In this document: positions 45,898 to 57,727 of the stretch, one piece after another
How positions within the stretch are numbered: position 1 is the stretch's first letter
How the letters are laid out: each line of letters opens with the position of its first letter
NCBI GenBank assembly: GCA_002110485.1
Contig: MOWL01000006.1
Location: 186,001-250,000 of the forward strand
Reading direction: 5' to 3'
Source: Emergomyces orientalis
Lineage: Eukaryota > Ascomycota > Eurotiomycetes > Onygenales > Ajellomycetaceae
Length of the DNA: 64,000 nt
Notes under the pieces: generated by a model
Databases searched by the model: none
Seen by the model: only the letters and a program-made list of their open reading frames with translations
What the model was told of the DNA's origin: nothing
Position numbers and translations under genes: made by a program

Positions 45898-48774
45898 AAA
45901 TCGAAAGTACACGTTCATTGATTGGCGGAATGTTTTCTGGCCTGCTATGGGAGGAAGTGCAAATGCCAATGAAAAGCAAGTAATTGGAGAACGAGATGAA
46001 AAAGCTGTGTTTAAATATCTGATTCACATAGAATAAAATATATCTCAACCCTTTTGCCATTGTTTTGGTAATTTTCATTGTAAGCTTATCTGACAACAAT
46101 CGGCTTCTTGTGTTGAGTTTCGTGCCGTTGAAAATACATAGATAACTATTACAATTAAAACCAATCGCCTCCAATAACCAAAAATTTCCGGCAACAATGA
46201 AATATGCTTTATGTCCAGCACCGCTAATCATGTTGCTCCCGTAGGTAACCTTCCGTTCTTCGCTATTGTTTCGACTCCCTTACATCTTCACTACACCTGA
46301 TACGCCATGATGACGAAGCCTCGCTCATGGTAGTCTCGGTGGATAATATCTCCAAGAAAATGAAGCCATCTAACCGTCCCCATACCCAATAGTCCATTCT
46401 CAGCACATTTTTCGTTTGTTGAAGCTCACAAACTAGAGGGACACTTGCTCTGCTTACTACAATTTGCCTAGAGTTGTCTGGATGAGTAGCGCCTCCACAA
46501 AGGGATGCAACATACAGTAAAACCTCCACGGCCTATAACGCACACACGATATATTGTTTTACATTTTATTCCCATTTCCCAGGATCGAGCTGCTTTCATC
46601 CTATGGTCTGGGCTCCTGCTTTGCCGACCTGTAATGAAGTACTACCCTTGGAAGCTCTGCTTGATGGCACTTAGTTACATCCCGCATGGCCTGGTCGTTA
46701 ACAAAATTTAAACAACATATCGCCTAATGACAGAAGGATAAGGAAGTATAAAAATTAATGGGCAAATATTGAACGCGCGTTCGAACAGCTGGGAGAGTCA
46801 ATAGCCAATACAGCCACCTTGTCCCAATGTTTGCCCATGGAGTTGTCCGCTCCGCTTGCCAACGACGGCTTTTGAGCGATCGCGATACTGAACTTGAACA
46901 CAACCTTCTCTACTGGCAGAATCTTGTCGAATGGGTGGACACCGGGGAAAGTTATCCTGCAACTCGAAATATCTGCCTTTGAACCGCAGAATATATTCCA
47001 TTGTTGATGCCAAACATGAGAATCTGCATTTGACGACACAGAACCGATTAATGCTGGACAGGGGCCCACGGGCCTTCCTCGAATCTCCTCGAATTGGATT
47101 GCTAGCCACCAAGGTATTCTATTTAAAAATAAGCTGGGTTATGGCCTAGGGGGCGGGTACTACTCATTAATTATTATTATAGGATGTTCACGTATCTTGA
47201 CCACAAGGAATAGATTCGGAGGAGCAACATTCAGCCATCACCAAACACAGGAACCCTGTACTCGAGACTTTACTCCCTTCGCGGTCTGGAGTATTTTGAA
47301 TTAACCTGGTTAGTTCTGCCCCAGTTGAGGGGTAAGTTACAGATGACAATACAACTTCGCCAGTGCCTGGGCGAACCTTTGGAAGAAAAAAGCGCGATTG
47401 TGAAGGAGGTACATGGCCGCACCACCTCATTGCCCCTTGTGCGAAGGGCGTCCCGCTGGCATAAGATGGCCATTCAACTTCCAGATGCTCCATGCTAAGT
47501 TCGAGACCTGAGATGGCAACAAGCAATGAGAGGAAATCAGCCATAAATCACCTGAAGTATCGTGGGAATAAATCCGTACCATTCTGTACTTCTTGAATCA
47601 CACTATGATTAGAGCGAAAATAGCCTTCATTACGGAAGTCCAGTGTAACATCGTTTTGAAAACAATTCTGCAACAACACAACCCAAAGCTGAAGTTGGAG
47701 TTTGACTGCTGCACACTGATGCTTTGTCGCTGTCAGATGAACCCTTTCATACTTGGCTCTACCGTTTTCGGACCGTCATCCTGCAGGGCATAATTTCTGA
47801 TTCATAGTTCGCAGATATATGCAACATTAGCCGTCAGCGCCTTGATGATTGGCCAGATGACCGAAAAGTTTACGGGCTCGAAACCAGGGCGACAATCGGC
47901 TCCAGCAGCTTACCTAGCCAAGTCAAAATCCCTGGATAGGTTGATCTACACATACTATCGAGTACGGAGTACTCGGCTGCTCATTGATATGGCATTTGGA
48001 GCTAGAAAATTACTCCTAGTGAATAATTAGGGCGTTGAAGGCTGTGAGATATGAATGGAATTTTGTCATCGTTGATGTGCAACATCACAAATCTATTTTT
48101 AAAAGGTTAATACTTTCTGTGTTGACTGTTGATTAAACACTGCGGGCCAGGTTGAACCCTATCGCTGCAAAGAGATGGTCGGCTATCTTTTCATTCTTTT
48201 CTAATACAACACTAGACCACTTCTCAGATGAAGAAAGAGAGGGGAGAACCCGTCTGCTTGAGCCAATCGTCAACTTCATTTGCTCTGGTAATTTAGCTTG
48301 ATCGCCCCTAGTGCCGAGCTACTCCAAAGTGCAATAATCGATTAATCTCTATTGATAGCTTCTTACTGCTCCCACTCTACTTTCACGCTGTTCGACTTTG
48401 ATTTTTCTTTCTATATATCTTCTTTCCTGGACCATGTTGTAACTAATCTTGTCAGCACTTGCAGCCCAATCAATTTCCCAGTCCCAAAGTGGTGGTGGTT
48501 GCACAGCCCTCAATCCACTGCCTACGTACTGCACTTTGCTAGAAAGCTACCCACCCAGGTTCTCCTTCGGCCTGATTATCTTGTCTCGTTCATTTCGCTC
48601 TCCCAACCCCAACCTCGACTCGTTCCACAGCCGATTGTCTGGTCTTGTGAATCTGTGTCGCTTTATATCTCACCTTGAACAGCGTTCGCCGCGTCTAGTA
48701 GACCCGTGGCTACGAAAGATACGATAGCCACGTCTGTATGTAGAACCTCGTCGACGTCCCCGTACAATCCTCGT
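45898..48774. other. 2.9-kb intergenic region with a possible decayed coding patch
   Basis: No intact gene is seen. On the minus strand, 47544-47188 (118 codons from an ATG) and two overlapping frames at 47112-46755 look more protein-like than their surroundings, for example VHPFDKILPVEKVVF and GKHWDKVAVLAIDS, but cannot be joined cleanly. They may be a pseudogene fragment. A CGAGTAC/GTACTCG hairpin is near 47959-47975. The pyrimidine-rich 48360-48440 stretch probably leads into the next gene. Confidence 0.4.
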
Positions 48775-49949
48775 ATGTCGCGTAGAATGCGGTTTCACAT
48801 GCAACGTGCCTCAGGAGATTGCCCATCCTCAGAATATACCTATTATGTATGTTTTGATTTTATTGGATGCTGCAAATCCAATCCGTGCTCCTCTCCGGCA
48901 TCTTGCCCTCCCTCCGATACGCCAGATCCAATATCCCCCCTCGAATCACCTCTACCAAGTGAACCTCAGCCGCCAGAAACTGCCACGAGCTACCCTACCT
49001 CTCCATCTCAACCACCACCTCAAACTCTGTTTCTTCCAAGTCAATCCAAGCTGCCGGAGCTCTCAACGAGCACCCCTTTACGTCCACCCCGACCAAGTGC
49101 AACTGATAAATCAGAAATCTCAATGAGCATCTCTTTACCGACATTTCTTTCGACCCGTTCAAAGGCAGAACTAACTTCAAAGGCCCCACCTGCCACAGGC
49201 AACCCACCAGCGCCAGTGCTGGGTTTTGATTCATCTGGAAAGTCAAATGGTGGAGTGATCGGGGGGATAATTGGAGGAATTGTGACGGCAATATTTATTT
49301 TAACAATACTGCTTTGTCTTTGGACAAAACCAAAACGACGTCGATCCTCTCCGTTTGCGGGCGACGATATAATCACAGATAAGGGTTGTGAAGAAACCAA
49401 CAGACTAGTCCACAAGATTTCCGTTAATAGTCCAGAGCCATACCGCCAACTACCGCAGGACGACGCAGAAGGTTAGTTAATATTGACCTCTTGATTATTG
49501 CACATCTTTTAGAGGCTTGTATCTTCGAATGTTAACTTTCATCTTCTACAGCGTACGGAAGCGAAACTTCCACCAGAGCAGGTACGCCATGTCGATTTTC
49601 GATATCTGATCTTTCGGGCAACTCCACCTTCTCTCAGGAACACAAGCCTGGTAGCCCGGGCGTATCGGTAACCATCAATGAAAACATCAGCTCAACAACG
49701 GAAGCTAGCCATCTAATACCACGCGCCGAAATGCTAGCAAGCATCCCGCCCCGTGAAAGTGTCACACCTGAACTTCCCGACATGAAGAATAATTTCCGTG
49801 TAGATCTTCCACTGGACCCGGAAAGAAATCTTATAAATAAACGGGGAAAATTCTGGGCTGTTCCCTCCATGTCTTGCGCTGCAACTGTAGAGGTTGACCA
49901 CAATTTTCACCTACCAATCCTGAGGGAATCGTTTTCGGATCGAATCTAA
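48775..49949 (+). CDS. Single-pass fungal surface protein with Cys-rich N-terminus
   Basis: Exons 48775-49471 and 49552-49949 give 364 aa from the first in-frame ATG. A short Cys-rich motif (GDCPSSEYTYYVC, then GCCKSNPC and CP) is followed by a Pro/Ser/Thr-rich stalk. A Gly-rich transmembrane helix at about 160-184 (GGIIGGIVTAIFILTI) and a KPKRRR stop-transfer follow. The Ser/Pro-rich cytosolic tail contains acidic stretches. This layout matches a common ascomycete family resembling Mid2/WSC-type sensors, though ligand and partner are unknown. No signal peptide precedes the Cys motif; family members often start with a short Ser/Thr stretch. Here the frame stays open upstream to 48679 without an ATG, so an unseen first exon is possible. 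Confidence 0.7.
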
Positions 49950-51902
49950 ACGTGAGCCGGTCACTATCAGGAAGAGCGGTACAACACGTGATGAGCTTTA
50001 TGTCATTCATTGAAAATCGCCAATAACGATCTTCATGATTGGGCCAATCGTATAGTCCATGCATAGCCGGGTTTTCACTGCCTACACAACTACAATCCCG
50101 CACAATCCAGACGGCGCCCGAACTTGGCCAACCATTTTATGTTGATATGGCCGTCATTAGCCAAATACGATATATCCGTTCCGGTGACCTTAGAAATTGC
50201 TTTGGAGAACAAAAGACGAAAAAGAAAACAAAAAGAAAAAGAAAAAGAAAGGGAAAAAGAGAGGGAAAGAAAAATCCCACATAAGTTAAAGGATGCCGAA
50301 ACCAGCGCCTTCCCTTTCCGAAAAACCCCTCGGGATTGAATCATTAATGAAAACCCAGTGCCATATCAGCAACCAGAAGCAACCACACCCTAGCATGGAG
50401 ATAATAACGCATTAAATACCCACCAGTTCCTATAAATATTGTATCATTTTACATATCTACAAGCGCGATCTACAAAACATCGTTTAAACTTAAGTGTCTT
50501 TCAAGAGTTATTGTTTCTTCGTTTCCTTCTTCCCTGTTCGCTAAACCATTTTTCTTTCATTCTGGAGCATGTATTGTACATTTCTGTAACCATTTATTAT
50601 CAACAGATATCCCAAAAGTTATGTCAGACACATATGTTATAGACTTTTTATTCCCTTACCCTTTTATCTCCCCCATCTTTCTGTCTCATACCATGTCTGT
50701 AAATTAAAAAAGAGAGCGGATGATAGGCACAACTAGCTACACGTTTCGTTTTCCTGTGCTTTTAGGTGTTTTTATGATTCTAGCCTGGGGTATATTTGTG
50801 ACCGCCTGTAGGATTGTTTCTTGGAGATGGGTGAATTGAACTGAAAAGCCAACATAAGAATATTGAAGGGCGGAATAAGCTAGGTTGATAAAGTAATAGT
50901 ATTTTACATATTCTATGCCCGTATGATGATTTTCCCCTAAGAACTCGTCAGCTTTTGCATAATATGTAAATCTACAAAGAGAAGTCAGAGAGCGAAGGGC
51001 GGGGGAAAAAAGGAGATTCATCTTGAAATTGAAGATATCTCCTGGATTTAGTTTGTACGCTACTTACATAGGAACCCTCCTTGGCTAGCCCCTTTCCACG
51101 AAATCTGACAAACGGTTGTTCCCTTTGCCAAGTAACCCGAATGAAAGGGCATTCGAAAATACAAAAGAAAGGCTAAGAAAGAGTCATACTTGACTTGTAC
51201 TAGCGTACATAGTATTTTTATTGAACAAAAGGGCTTAAGCCAAGCTCAAGCTCAGGTAACTGACTGAAAGAAAATGGCCCAAAAGCAAGCAAAATCGAAG
51301 AAATAGATCTTTTTACAAAAGGGACACGAAAGGAGGGTCATTTGGCATCGTCACAAGTGACGAGGTAGGGGAGATGAGAAAAAACCATATCGAGTAGTCT
51401 GCAAGCGGACAGGTGGAAAATACTAGCTGGCGGTTGATTTCCCATATAATTCAAGGAGCATCGCTACTGGCGAAATTTACAACGACCGCAACGACACGGA
51501 TAGCGGCGCGATCGACCCTGCCCCTTTGCCAGTTCCCGTGCGATACCCAAACTCATCAGATTCGGCATACCAAGGACGGTCATGGCATGGGAAATGCATT
51601 CCAGGAGCTTGAAGGAAGGCATTGAAGGCCTCACTCGAAAAAAGAACAGAAGCTTATCCAGTCATTGCAACCACATGAGACGTCATTTAACCTGATGCAG
51701 TGGGTCTGAGATAGATCTGCGCCCATGCCGTGGAAACGGATCTATCATTCTCTGGACATGGAGTTCTTGGTATTAGGGGTTGGGCTGTTGTACTGTACAT
51801 GGCATGTATGTACAGTACAACCTTAACCAAAATGGAGCTTAGGTTTCCTGGAGGATCAACTCCCCTAAAATGTTCAAGGGCGAGGCCCAACCCCAACTAA
51901 AG
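49950..51902. other. Intergenic with purine tract and nested inverted repeat
   Basis: No gene is seen in about 1.95 kb. A purine-rich AAAAG/GAAAG tract spans about 50216-50275, and a nested inverted repeat lies at 51776-51894 just before tRNA-His. Confidence 0.6.
51776..51894. repeat. Nested inverted repeat beside tRNA-His
   Basis: Outer arms GGGGTTGGGC (51776-51785) and GCCCAACCCC (51885-51894) are perfect complements. Inside is a perfect 14-bp hairpin, GTTGTACTGTACAT (51787-51800) with ATGTACAGTACAAC (51808-51821), around a 7-nt loop. It may be a small MITE-like element or a structured transcript. It ends 8 bp before the tRNA. Confidence 0.8.
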
Positions 51903-51973
51903 GACGGTGTGGTCGAGTGGTAAGACGTCGCGTTGTGGCCGCGCCAGCCTGGGTTCGATTCCCAGCACCGTCA
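51903..51973 (+). tRNA. tRNA-His (GTG)
   Basis: The 71-nt sequence folds as a cloverleaf. Acceptor stem GACGGTG pairs with CACCGTC, with discriminator A. The D arm is GTC...GAC with a GTGG loop, the anticodon loop TTGTGGC carries GTG, and T arm CTGGG/CCCAG closes a TTCGATT loop. There is no intron. The first pair of the anticodon stem (T-C) is mismatched. The extra 5' G of mature tRNA-His is normally added after transcription, and base 51902 is also G. Confidence 0.93.
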
Positions 51974-52371
51974 CGCTACTTTCTTTTTTAAAACTAAACT
52001 TTGTATTTTCTAGTCTTTATTATTTTTTGCTTGCTGCTGAGCGTCTCCGATTTAACTTAATGCCACACTTGTCATGCGGCACTAAGTGGCGATTCAACGA
52101 GCATATTGATTTGCCAACCTGTGTCGTGTGGGCGCAAATAGCGTTTAACGCGGTTGTTTAACACCACGTGATCAAGCTACAGGCCTTGGCCTCAAAACTT
52201 CTCGAACATCTCGAACTTTTGAACGCAAAGAACGGGGAATATAACACGATATCGAATTTCCTTCTCACTTGCAATCCAATTGCCTGACTAATTGCTCTTT
52301 TTATACGCTATTGTTATTCTAATTTTAATTCCAATCTTTCTTCCCGATTACCCCAAATCACCCCGGTCAAA
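51974..52371. other. Spacer between tRNA-His and mL54 gene
   Basis: It contains the Pol III terminator and the mL54 promoter/leader, with a pyrimidine-rich stretch ending at AAA before the ATG. Nothing else is seen. Confidence 0.6.
51984..51989 (+). terminator. Pol III terminator of tRNA-His
   Basis: A T6 run starts 11 nt after the tRNA 3' end, in the position expected for RNA polymerase III termination. Confidence 0.75.
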
Positions 52372-53131
52372 ATGCTCTGCCAGCGCTGCAGAACGAGCCT
52401 CCTCTGCCGCTTACCTCTCCGCCAGCAAACCTCTGTCTCTCCCAAGGGGTCGCGATGCGCAACTTTCCTCCCCAACAGACAGAGTCTCCGACAGTATAGC
52501 ACACCTGCTTCCGATGCTCCTGCGCCTCCTCAGCCATCGTCTGCCCCATCAATCACCCTCCCGGGAGTTGCTCCTCCGTCCTCAAATGCGCCTCCGACAG
52601 CTAAAGGCAAAGAGCCCCCGCGTGTTATTAGCGGGACGCCAGCCGGCACGAAACTAAAGGGCCTAAACTACATAAAAAATAAGCCTGACGTTTTTGCAAT
52701 GGAAGACCATGAATACCCCGATTGGCTATGGGGCCTGCTTGATGAGGCGAAAGCCAAGTCGAAAGCGGACGGCGGTGTAGATGTTTCCAGTAAGTTTTAT
52801 GATATTGCGTAACCCACATGTACATCTCTATATCCATACCCACCTCAATATAAACATCTAACAGCCAAAAACAAAAACAGCCATGAATAAGAAGCAACGT
52901 ATACGCTACGAAAGGAAAATGGCCGCTCGCGCCGCTTCGCAACCTCGTAAAATCCCTCTGCACGAACAAGCCGTCGATATCACGCCAGCAGACGCAGTCT
53001 CCCAAACCCAATCACCCGAATACCTAGAAGCGGCTGCATCCAGCATCAATACCCGGACGCAAATCACCAAGAGCGCGAGAGATGCCCGGAGAAAGAGCAT
53101 CAAGGAAGCTAACTTCCTGCGGGGAATGTAA
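52372..53131 (+). CDS. MRPL37: Mitochondrial large-subunit ribosomal protein mL54 (MRPL37)
   Basis: Exons 52372-52789 and 52881-53131 give 222 aa. The N-terminus is Arg/Ser/Gln-rich without acidic residues, a typical mitochondrial presequence (MLCQRCRTSLLCRLPLRQ), followed by a Pro/Ala/Ser linker. The conserved core is KLKGLNYIKNKPDVFAMEDH and YPDWLWGLLDEAK, the signature of the mL54 family, followed by the basic segment MNKKQRIRYERKMAARAA. The intron has two AG sites 16 nt apart (52864 and 52880), and only the second keeps frame. The product belongs to the mitoribosome large subunit. Confidence 0.9.
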
Positions 53132-55302
53132 AGAGCAGGACGAAACAGTCGTCAAAATTTATACACTATTTTATTTTCGGCATTGGCGTAATGTCGGACT
53201 TGTACCATTCCCTGTGTCGCCTTGTTTGAGTGTCACTCGATGCGTTCTAGAACCTGTATATATAGATTATGAGAGGAAGGAAATAAAGACTGAGAGATGG
53301 GCTGATTTTGCATCTTGTTGCCGATATTTGGATTGTGATACCTTAGAAGAAATGGGTATCTGAAAACCAGAAATGTGGCTGATTAGCCCATTTCTCAACT
53401 TCGTTGGTACTTTTTACGTTTCCTATTTATTTGGCAGGCCACCAAATATTTGACGATCCCTCACTCCCCGAAAAATGGCCAGATTTTTATCGTTATCGTT
53501 GTCTTTGTCATTTTTTCTTTTTTAATTTAATTTTGATTCTGTTGAATTCATATATTTGAACAGAATACCTTTGTCTCTTTCATCATGTATTTCTATTTTA
53601 CTGATTCTATATTAATATTCCGTACTTGGGTTCTATTGTACAAAGATGACAAGTGTCAAGCCTCATGCTCTTTCAGTTATCATCTGAAAATCTGCACAAT
53701 GTTTCATGGGTCCCCTCTCCAGGCCTGCACACCCAATCTTACATCCATCGAACGAAGGATGTCCTTTTGTGGCCCAGCACTAAAAAGCAGCAGGTTTCCA
53801 GGGTGTTCACGTACCTGTCTGTTTTGGTATCATCGAACTTGAACCGAAACACCCGTATTATTCTAATGGGGAGAAGCATACGCAGATGATCTTGTCAGCT
53901 GGACAGGAATATATCTATTGTGTGTGTGTGTGTGTGTGTGTTGAGAGGGGCCGGGGGCGCTCAGCCCATCAATCTCTGACATGATTGTGTTATCACTTCG
54001 GGCAATCCATCAATTAAGAGTTACTTCACAGGGATGCTGTGCCACGGAATATTCTGTGGAATGATACCTAGCAACATCCAATGATAGTCAATTTTGGACG
54101 GGGGTTGATTCGAATTCCTTTACCCAGCGTCTCAACGAAGACTGCGAAGAAAAAATCTCGTGGTGCACAAAGTGAAAATGACTTTCCAGACGAGCTGCAA
54201 AATGTGCAATACAGTTTCGAGAATCTTGTCCGGGCGTCAGGAATTTCAAAGATCGGGGAGAATCTATGATATTGATTGCCCTTGCTGCCAGCGAATATGC
54301 CTGGACAAAGTCAGTCAGGGAGTGTGTTTCGGGCCTGGGAAATGTGTAAAGGTATGCTTGGTTTCTAGTGCCTCATCTTGCTTGTCTTCCCTGCTCCTGC
54401 TTTCGCCCTTTCGCATTTCCACTTGCTATATGCCTCATAACTCTCTTGTGTCACTTTTGCTGCATCTCAGCCGCCCTCATTGCCTTTATTCTTTCCGCTC
54501 GCTTGTCTGTCTTCATCAATCTCAAGACTTTTCTATCCGGAACGTCAATTGCAGGAGCAAGCGGTTAGACATCACTGCCTCCAGAAGCGAAATTCATGGT
54601 TATAAATCGTAGATGTAGATATATTTTCTGGACCCACACTGGGTTGAAGAGTCTCAAGGGAGAATCCTAATGTATCAGCATATCTGTACCGTTGCACATG
54701 ATACTTAAGCTCGGAGTCCACATATGCTTTTTTTGTGTTGTGCGGAATTTTAATTGTAATTTTAATTTAATCTCTAGAAAGTGTACATGGTTGGGGGCAA
54801 AACCACTGATCAAAACCATCAGCTTTGGTCTGTTGCTAACTTGCCGTGCATTGCAAATCCATACATCGAGGCACCAGGAAGCCCAGATTGTGAGCATTTG
54901 CGTGTCTCTTTCATCATGAATGCAGAAGCGCTATCAGATTTTGAACTTCAACAAACTAGTTACTCATGTTCAGAGAGAAGTTGTCTACGGACGAGGGGGA
55001 TCTCAGCAGTGTGATAATCGCCCATTCGGCAGAATTTATCGTTAGGAAATTAAAAGCCCATGATGATTTACTTTTGGGTGAAATTGAGAAAGAATGAAAC
55101 AATGAGAACTTTTTTTGGGTATCAGAGGCAAGAAAATACAGAGCAAGATGTCAAGATCAAGGGGCCGAAAGAACAAATGGAAGTACCTAGGGAGTATAAT
55201 TGTAAAAGTACATGGGACCAAACAAGCCCAGGAAATAAAACCTAGGTCCCAGCTGAATTTTTTATTATCCACAACAGAACAGTTATCTGTTTGAATCCCC
55301 TT
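53132..55302. other. Intergenic with TG microsatellite
   Basis: No supported gene is seen in about 2.2 kb. A cysteine-containing frame at 54160-54612 has no homologue I recognise and no splice logic, so it is not called. A TG repeat is at 53919-53940. Confidence 0.5.
53919..53940 (+). repeat. (TG)11 microsatellite
   Basis: Eleven perfect TG units are present. It is a likely polymorphic marker with no coding role. Confidence 0.95.
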
Positions 55303-57257
55303 CTATTGCTTGGTTTTCTCTTCAGTTCCGGGCTGACCTCTCACTGTCTTTGAAGTCGCCCTTGGGCTTATCAACCCAATCTGTTGGATGAGTTTCCACG
55401 TGCACCACAGATATGAAATGCCAAACCCTGACGCGCCTATCAAAACATTAAGCACAACCCATAAATCCGGCTTCCCCGCCGGTGTCGCAACGAACGCTTC
55501 AAGAAAATGCCAAGATATCATAGATAAATAATAAACCAAATGCAACATCTTCGTAATACCATGCAAATTTCCAGAAGGGTTCTGTGTAGTTTCAGAAGGC
55601 ACCGGCGATTCATTCCGATATAAATCTAGTGACGTTGGCGGGAGGCCAAGCATATATGCCCACAGCAAAGTGAGAACGAAGTAAGGGACCCGCAATTCGT
55701 CACGTCGTAGGAGCGGAAAGAGAGTCCACGCGCCAAGCATGTTAGCCCAACCAACCCATGCTCGTGTCTCCTTGCTTAGACCCCCATCGCTGCCAAGGAG
55801 CAGGGTCATTGGGAGGAGTGGTAAAAGCACGCTCTTTTCATGAACTTGAAAAGAGCAAAGGAAAAATCCCCATGCTGTGCTTGCTAGTGCTGGTAGCAGT
55901 AGTCCCGATCGAGGGTATAGACCGACGAGGGTGCATGGTGTCACAATGGATAGAATGGTAGCACCAAGTGACGCGCGTTGGAGTGAAGTCGACGGGAAGC
56001 GGCTCAGCTTATAAAATGTGTGTATAGTGCACCAGATATTAGCAACTTTGTCTTCGAACAAGCCTCTCGAAAACGGGAAAATGCGATGTATTGCTTGGGC
56101 AAGCTGCAGGGTCGGAGGGAAGATCCACGAGGACTCATCCAGCTTCACAGGCAGGTTTTGGAGGAGCGGCGGACGGGGCAGTGACAGCTCAATGCCGCGA
56201 TATTTGTCATAGAGAGGTGTGACTATGAACGGGGCGAATATCAGGCCGAAGGTAAGTGTCGTAATGATACTGATGCAGATTAAACGGCCAATTCTAACGC
56301 GTGGTGAAAAGCAGGCGCCCAGCATAAAAGCAAATATTGTGGGAGCAAAGTATAATGCCATTTGCTTGAAGCATAGTGCAGATACAAAGAACAAACAGGC
56401 CCAGAGCATCCGTCCGGCGAACATGCTTTCCAATGCTGCCACCACTAGCCCGAGCATAACAGTATTGTATTGAAAATGTCCATGGTCCACGAGAATGGTG
56501 GCAGGTTGCATTAGGATGGCGACAAGGGCAATGGAAGAAGCCCAAACGTGTGTCCCTTGCAGTCGAGAGTATCTCCTCAGAAAGATAACAACGGCAGGGA
56601 TGTAGACGAGGTATTCGGACACGACAACTGTGGCACGCATATATACTTTGAGCAATGGCCCCTCAATTCCACGAGAGTCGTCTAGCGCAAACCATGACGG
56701 GTCAATGATCGAACCGCTATCTAATATCAGTACCAGAGCAAATATATTCCCTGATGGGCTCATGTATCTTACATCTTGCCTAAAAGCCAGCTGTGATAAG
56801 CAGTAAGTGGAGGGTAGTCCAAACCCCACCATTGTAGGTCGTAGAAGTACCATAACGATAACGGCAGGTGAGTGGTGATTTCCATCCAGTGTCGCTGGGC
56901 CTCAAAATCGCCGTACATTGGGGGAGTGTTTTGGCCTGAATGGGTTTTTTTATATTTAGCTTTATCTCCAAAACCCGTGAAAAGGGGGGGGGGTGGTTAG
57001 AATTTACCTGAATACCCCCATAGACTCGCTGACCAGCGGAATAGCCCAACGACCATTAGAATCAGAGGAAGCACGACCCATTGGGATATGCCGGCACGCG
57101 CAGGCCATAGAAACGACACGAGTGGAAACGCAGGGGAAGGTTTGCTTGAGTCCGCGTGGGCGATAAGATCGATGTTTGAGTGGGGAGAGGCCGTGGCGAG
57201 CAATCGTCTTTTCTTCCGCGGACGATGCGAAGGTGACGGACTTGCGGAGGGGCCCAT
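55303..57257 (-). CDS. ALG6: Dolichyl-P-Glc:Man9GlcNAc2-PP-dolichol alpha-1,3-glucosyltransferase
   Basis: It adds the first glucose to the lipid-linked N-glycan precursor in the ER lumen. Exons 57257-57008, 56935-56773 and 56716-55303 give 608 aa. The start is ATG 57257 (MGPSASPSPS), followed by a basic cytosolic tail and the first membrane helix. The luminal loop carries GDFEAQRHWMEITTHLP and LQWWGLDYPPLTAYHSW, conserved in the ALG6/ALG8 group. HFQYNTVMLGL, ALCFKQMALYFAP and FPFSRGLFEDKVAN favour ALG6 over ALG8. At least ten hydrophobic helices can be seen. The second intron's nearer AG at 56721 would give a stop, so the next AG (56717) is used. Intron 1 holds a run of ten C on the coding strand. 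Confidence 0.93.
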
Positions 57258-57727
57258 TGTGTCAATTGAGGAGGACCATTGGTGGGGGTTACGGATCTGA
57301 AGAACCGATGTCAACAGATGGGTAAATCAATAGGTTGCCGCTGGCAAGCTCTGGCACGATGGGACACCTCAAGCTGCTGTGAAGATGTGTGGGAAACGAG
57401 GTACTCTCTTGGTGTGGGTCCTCTGGGCGGAAAAGATTTAAGCTTGAATTACAACGCTAGCTTCATTAGCTCTAGTGTCGGCGTACCTTTGGTACCTAAG
57501 TTACCTGGGTAGGTACTCACCTGCATTACTTTCCAAACCCCAGAACAGTTAACAACGCGAACGGGAGTAAAAAACCAGGGAATTAGGACTGAGAGATATG
57601 GTAATTGCGCTTGCTTATATATATATATATAATGGCTGCTAACAATAACAATTCGAGGTAAATGTAATATGTGTTAATATGGTTGAAATGTTTACAGATA
57701 CTGCGTAGAAATCAATGTATTCGCTTC
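57258..57727. other. ALG6 promoter region
   Basis: This spacer contains a TACCTAAGTTACCTGGGTAG-like region near 57490-57515 and a short TA microsatellite near 57617-57630. No gene is seen. Confidence 0.55.

Noticed and set aside
54160..54612. Cysteine-containing ORF (CKMCNT, CPCCQ)
   Set aside because: The cysteine pairs suggested a zinc protein, but spacing fits no known finger and the second half is low-complexity hydrophobic. Not called.
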